A DNA stretch of 38,275 nt from Promethearchaeota archaeon. GTDB lineage: Archaea; Asgardarchaeota; Lokiarchaeia; Sigyniarchaeales; SOKP01. The stretch lies in assembly GCA_016839585.1 (NCBI GenBank), contig JAEOTZ010000029.1, forward strand, positions 1-38,275. The letters run 5' to 3'. Shown in pieces: positions 36,096 through 38,275 of this stretch. Position 1 is the first letter of the stretch, and each line of letters begins with the position of its first letter. Both the position numbers and the translations under genes were made by a program. The notes beneath the pieces are model-generated. The model saw only the letters and a list, made by a program, of their open reading frames with translations. It made no database searches and was not told where the DNA came from.

Positions 36096-36808
36096 AAGTT
36101 ATATTATTAAATGCGGGGATAGGTAAAAGGTTAGCCCCTTTAACCAACAATTTGCCAAAATGCCTTGTAAAAATAAGTAATAATGAAACAATTTTAGATC
36201 ATCAATTAAAAAATATTCTTAAGTATGGATTTAAAGATTTTATCATTCCAACAGGTCCGTTTGAGGAGAAAATTAAAAATCATATTATAGAACATTATCC
36301 TTCAATTAACGTTCAATATATTAATAATCCACTTCATGACAAAACAAATTATATATATTCCATATATTTAGTAAAAGACATGATTAATGATGATGTTTTG
36401 TATTCTCATGGGGATTTAATATTTTCTGGAAATTTAGTAAAATTATTACTTAAATCGAGTTATAAAAATTGTGTATTAGTTAATAAAGAAATTCCACCTC
36501 CAGTAAAAGACTTTAAAGCAATTATATTAAATGATAGGATAAGTAAGATTGGAGTTAATTTGTTTGGACCAAATACAGCATTCTTAGCCCCATTATACAA
36601 ACTAACTAAGGAATTTATGTTAAGTTGGCTTAATCAAATAGAGAAATTTATAAATGATAACAAAGTAAATTATTATGCTGAAGATGCTTTAAATGAAATT
36701 CTGGATACTCTTGTTCTAAAACCTTGTTATTATAATGAATTCTGTGTCGAAATTGATGATTATGAAGATTTAGAAGGAGTAAAAAATTATTTTAATAATA
36801 ATAAGTAA
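36092..36808 (+). CDS. LicC/PntC-like nucleotidyltransferase, probable phosphonate-activating enzyme
   Basis: A 238-residue GT-A-like nucleotidyltransferase. The nucleotide loop is complete: ILLNAGIGKRLAPL at 4-17 and NLPKCLVKI at 20-28. The middle has YINNPLHDKTNYIYSIYLVK at 76-95, close to the TNNIYSLYLA motif of choline-phosphate and aminoethylphosphonate cytidylyltransferases. SHGDLIF at 106-112 and VEIDDYEDLEGV at 219-230 supply the metal Asp residues D108 and D222. In this operon it most likely couples CTP (or another NTP) to 2-hydroxyethylphosphonate, yielding an activated donor. A sugar-phosphate substrate is the alternative. The ATGA overlap with the dehydrogenase gene indicates translational coupling. 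Confidence 0.82.
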   Translation: MKVILLNAGIGKRLAPLTNNLPKCLVKISNNETILDHQLKNILKYGFKDFIIPTGPFEEKIKNHIIEHYPSINVQYINNPLHDKTNYIYSIYLVKDMINDDVLYSHGDLIFSGNLVKLLLKSSYKNCVLVNKEIPPPVKDFKAIILNDRISKIGVNLFGPNTAFLAPLYKLTKEFMLSWLNQIEKFINDNKVNYYAEDALNEILDTLVLKPCYYNEFCVEIDDYEDLEGVKNYFNNNK

Positions 36809-36831
36809 AATAGTAGTTAATATAGGATAAA

Positions 36832-37968
36832 ATGATTTCTTGCGAAAATTTTTTTGAAATTCTAAAAATTAATAATTTTACATTCTTTACAGGAATTCCA
36901 GACTCAACTTTTAAAGATTTGATGAAATTCTTAGCTGATAATGAAAGTAAAGATCTAAGAAATATTGTTGCATGTAATGAATGCGAAGCTATTGCATTAG
37001 CATCTGGTTATCATTTAGCAACTAATAGAGTAGGAATTGTATATATGCAGAATTCCGGACTCGGAAAGGCAGTCAATCCTTTAACATCCTTATGTGATCC
37101 TGATGTATATTCAATTCCTATTCTTTTAATGATAGGATGGCGTGGTGAACCTGGAAAAATTGATGCTCCTCAACATAAAAAAATGGGAAAGATTACATTA
37201 CCATTATTGGACACACTCCAAATACCTTATATCGTATTGGAACCAGATTTGAGTGTGGTTAAAAAAGAACTTACTAAAGCATTAAATTATTTCAATAAAA
37301 ATAAGGGTCCTTACGCTTTTGTTTTTCGAAGAGGTTTCTTTAAAGATTATGAAATGAGATTTAAGCAATTAAATAACTATAGTCTAACCACAAAAGAAGT
37401 AATTCAATTGATTATGGATAATTTGAACAACGATGAAATCATTGTTTCAAATACAGGTTATATTACACGAGAGCTATATGAATATAGAGAATCAAGAAAT
37501 AAAGATCATCATAAAAGTTTTTATAATATTGGATCTATGGGGTGTGCTAGCTCGATAGGATTAAGTATAGCGCTACACAAACCAAAAAATAGAGTTATAG
37601 TATTTGATGGAGATGGTGCAGCTATTATGCAAATGGGTGCTTTTACAACAATAGGAAAAAATTCACCTTCTAACTTTGTCCATATTATTTTAGATAATGA
37701 AGCTCATGAATCTACTGGTGGTCAACCAACTAATTCATCTAATGTTGACTTTGTTAATGTAGCTTTAGCATCAAATTATAAATGGGTTGTTCGAGTTGAA
37801 ACCACAGAAGATTTATTAAAATCGATTGATAAAATTAAAAACCGAAAGGGACCAATCTTAGTATTAATAAAAATCAAAATTTATTCTAGATCAGAATTAA
37901 AAAGACCAAGTAAAAGTCCAAAAGAGTATAAAGAAGGATTTATGAGATACTTAAATGATTTAGATTAA
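36832..37968 (+). CDS. aepY: Phosphonopyruvate decarboxylase
   Basis: A 378-residue thiamine-diphosphate enzyme of the Ppd/Fom2 family that removes CO2 from phosphonopyruvate to give phosphonoacetaldehyde, pulling the unfavourable mutase step forward. The length is exactly that of the family. The N-terminal pyrimidine domain has TFFTGIPDSTFKDL at 17-30, ACNECEAIALASGYHLAT at 47-64 with E50 as activating Glu, and YMQNSGLGKAVNPLTSL at 71-87. The C-terminal part binds the diphosphate through FDGDGAAIMQMGAF at 258-271 and N289 in ILDNEAHESTGGQ at 286-298. It is the last gene of the operon, 23 bases after the nucleotidyltransferase. No aminotransferase for aminoethylphosphonate and no methylphosphonate synthase follows in the window. 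Confidence 0.95.
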   Translation: MISCENFFEILKINNFTFFTGIPDSTFKDLMKFLADNESKDLRNIVACNECEAIALASGYHLATNRVGIVYMQNSGLGKAVNPLTSLCDPDVYSIPILLMIGWRGEPGKIDAPQHKKMGKITLPLLDTLQIPYIVLEPDLSVVKKELTKALNYFNKNKGPYAFVFRRGFFKDYEMRFKQLNNYSLTTKEVIQLIMDNLNNDEIIVSNTGYITRELYEYRESRNKDHHKSFYNIGSMGCASSIGLSIALHKPKNRVIVFDGDGAAIMQMGAFTTIGKNSPSNFVHIILDNEAHESTGGQPTNSSNVDFVNVALASNYKWVVRVETTEDLLKSIDKIKNRKGPILVLIKIKIYSRSELKRPSKSPKEYKEGFMRYLNDLD

Positions 37969-38089
37969 GGAACTTAATATTTACCTATAAAAATTTATTT
38001 TTTATGAACATTTTTATATGATATGAAATTTTTTATGATAAAATATAATTTAATAAAAAAATAAGATTTTTTTAATAAAAAGTAAATAA

Positions 38090-38275
<186 letters not shown>

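Overview
The window looks like part of an archaeal chromosome, most probably from an Asgard (Promethearchaeota, Lokiarchaeia-like) archaeon. The composition is very AT-rich, and TTG or GTG starts occur. TATA-like boxes sit close to some starts. One gene (475-2226, minus) encodes several RWD/UBC-like modules followed by a C4HC3 zinc finger, a eukaryote-like architecture expected in Asgard genomes. No rRNA, tRNA or other taxonomic marker is present, so the assignment is an inference.

Most of the window (about 2.6-31.2 kb) is a large surface-glycan or protein-glycosylation locus. It holds two polysaccharide flippases (about 3.7-5.0 kb and 29.6-31.2 kb), three GT-C type multi-membrane glycosyltransferases (7.3-9.4 kb, 15.5-17.5 kb and a truncated one at 26.1-27.1 kb), plus the tail of another GT-C-like protein at the left edge. 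It also holds two dolichyl-phosphate-sugar-synthase-like GT2 enzymes, two other GT2 enzymes, seven GT4 enzymes and one further GT-B-like protein. Nucleotide-sugar enzymes are a UDP-GlcNAc 2-epimerase (WecB type) and an SDR-family UDP-sugar 4-epimerase. An HPr-kinase-like P-loop protein and a small membrane protein of unknown function lie among them. Short gene runs alternate between strands, as expected for a locus built from exchanged cassettes.

From about 24.5 to 26.1 kb lies a decayed island. It contains the first residues of an asparagine synthetase interrupted by TAG, the two ends of a sulfotransferase-like gene in different frames, and an intact methyltransferase of strikingly higher GC. 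It ends with the start of a GNAT-like gene that runs into a GT-C gene lacking its N-terminal half and shifted in frame at a poly-A tract. This reads as a former hot spot of gene transfer and loss.

The right end (31.5-38.3 kb) is the most interesting metabolic region: a four-gene operon for phosphonate biosynthesis. It encodes PEP mutase fused to a nucleotidyltransferase-like domain, a phosphonoacetaldehyde-reductase-like iron alcohol dehydrogenase, a separate LicC/PntC-like nucleotidyltransferase, and phosphonopyruvate decarboxylase. An alkaline-phosphatase-superfamily protein precedes it and the start of another SDR epimerase follows it. Together the enzymes would turn PEP into 2-hydroxyethylphosphonate and probably activate it with a nucleotide. 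Placed beside glycan genes, this suggests a phosphonate-decorated archaeal glycan or lipid. The product and its acceptor are inferences.
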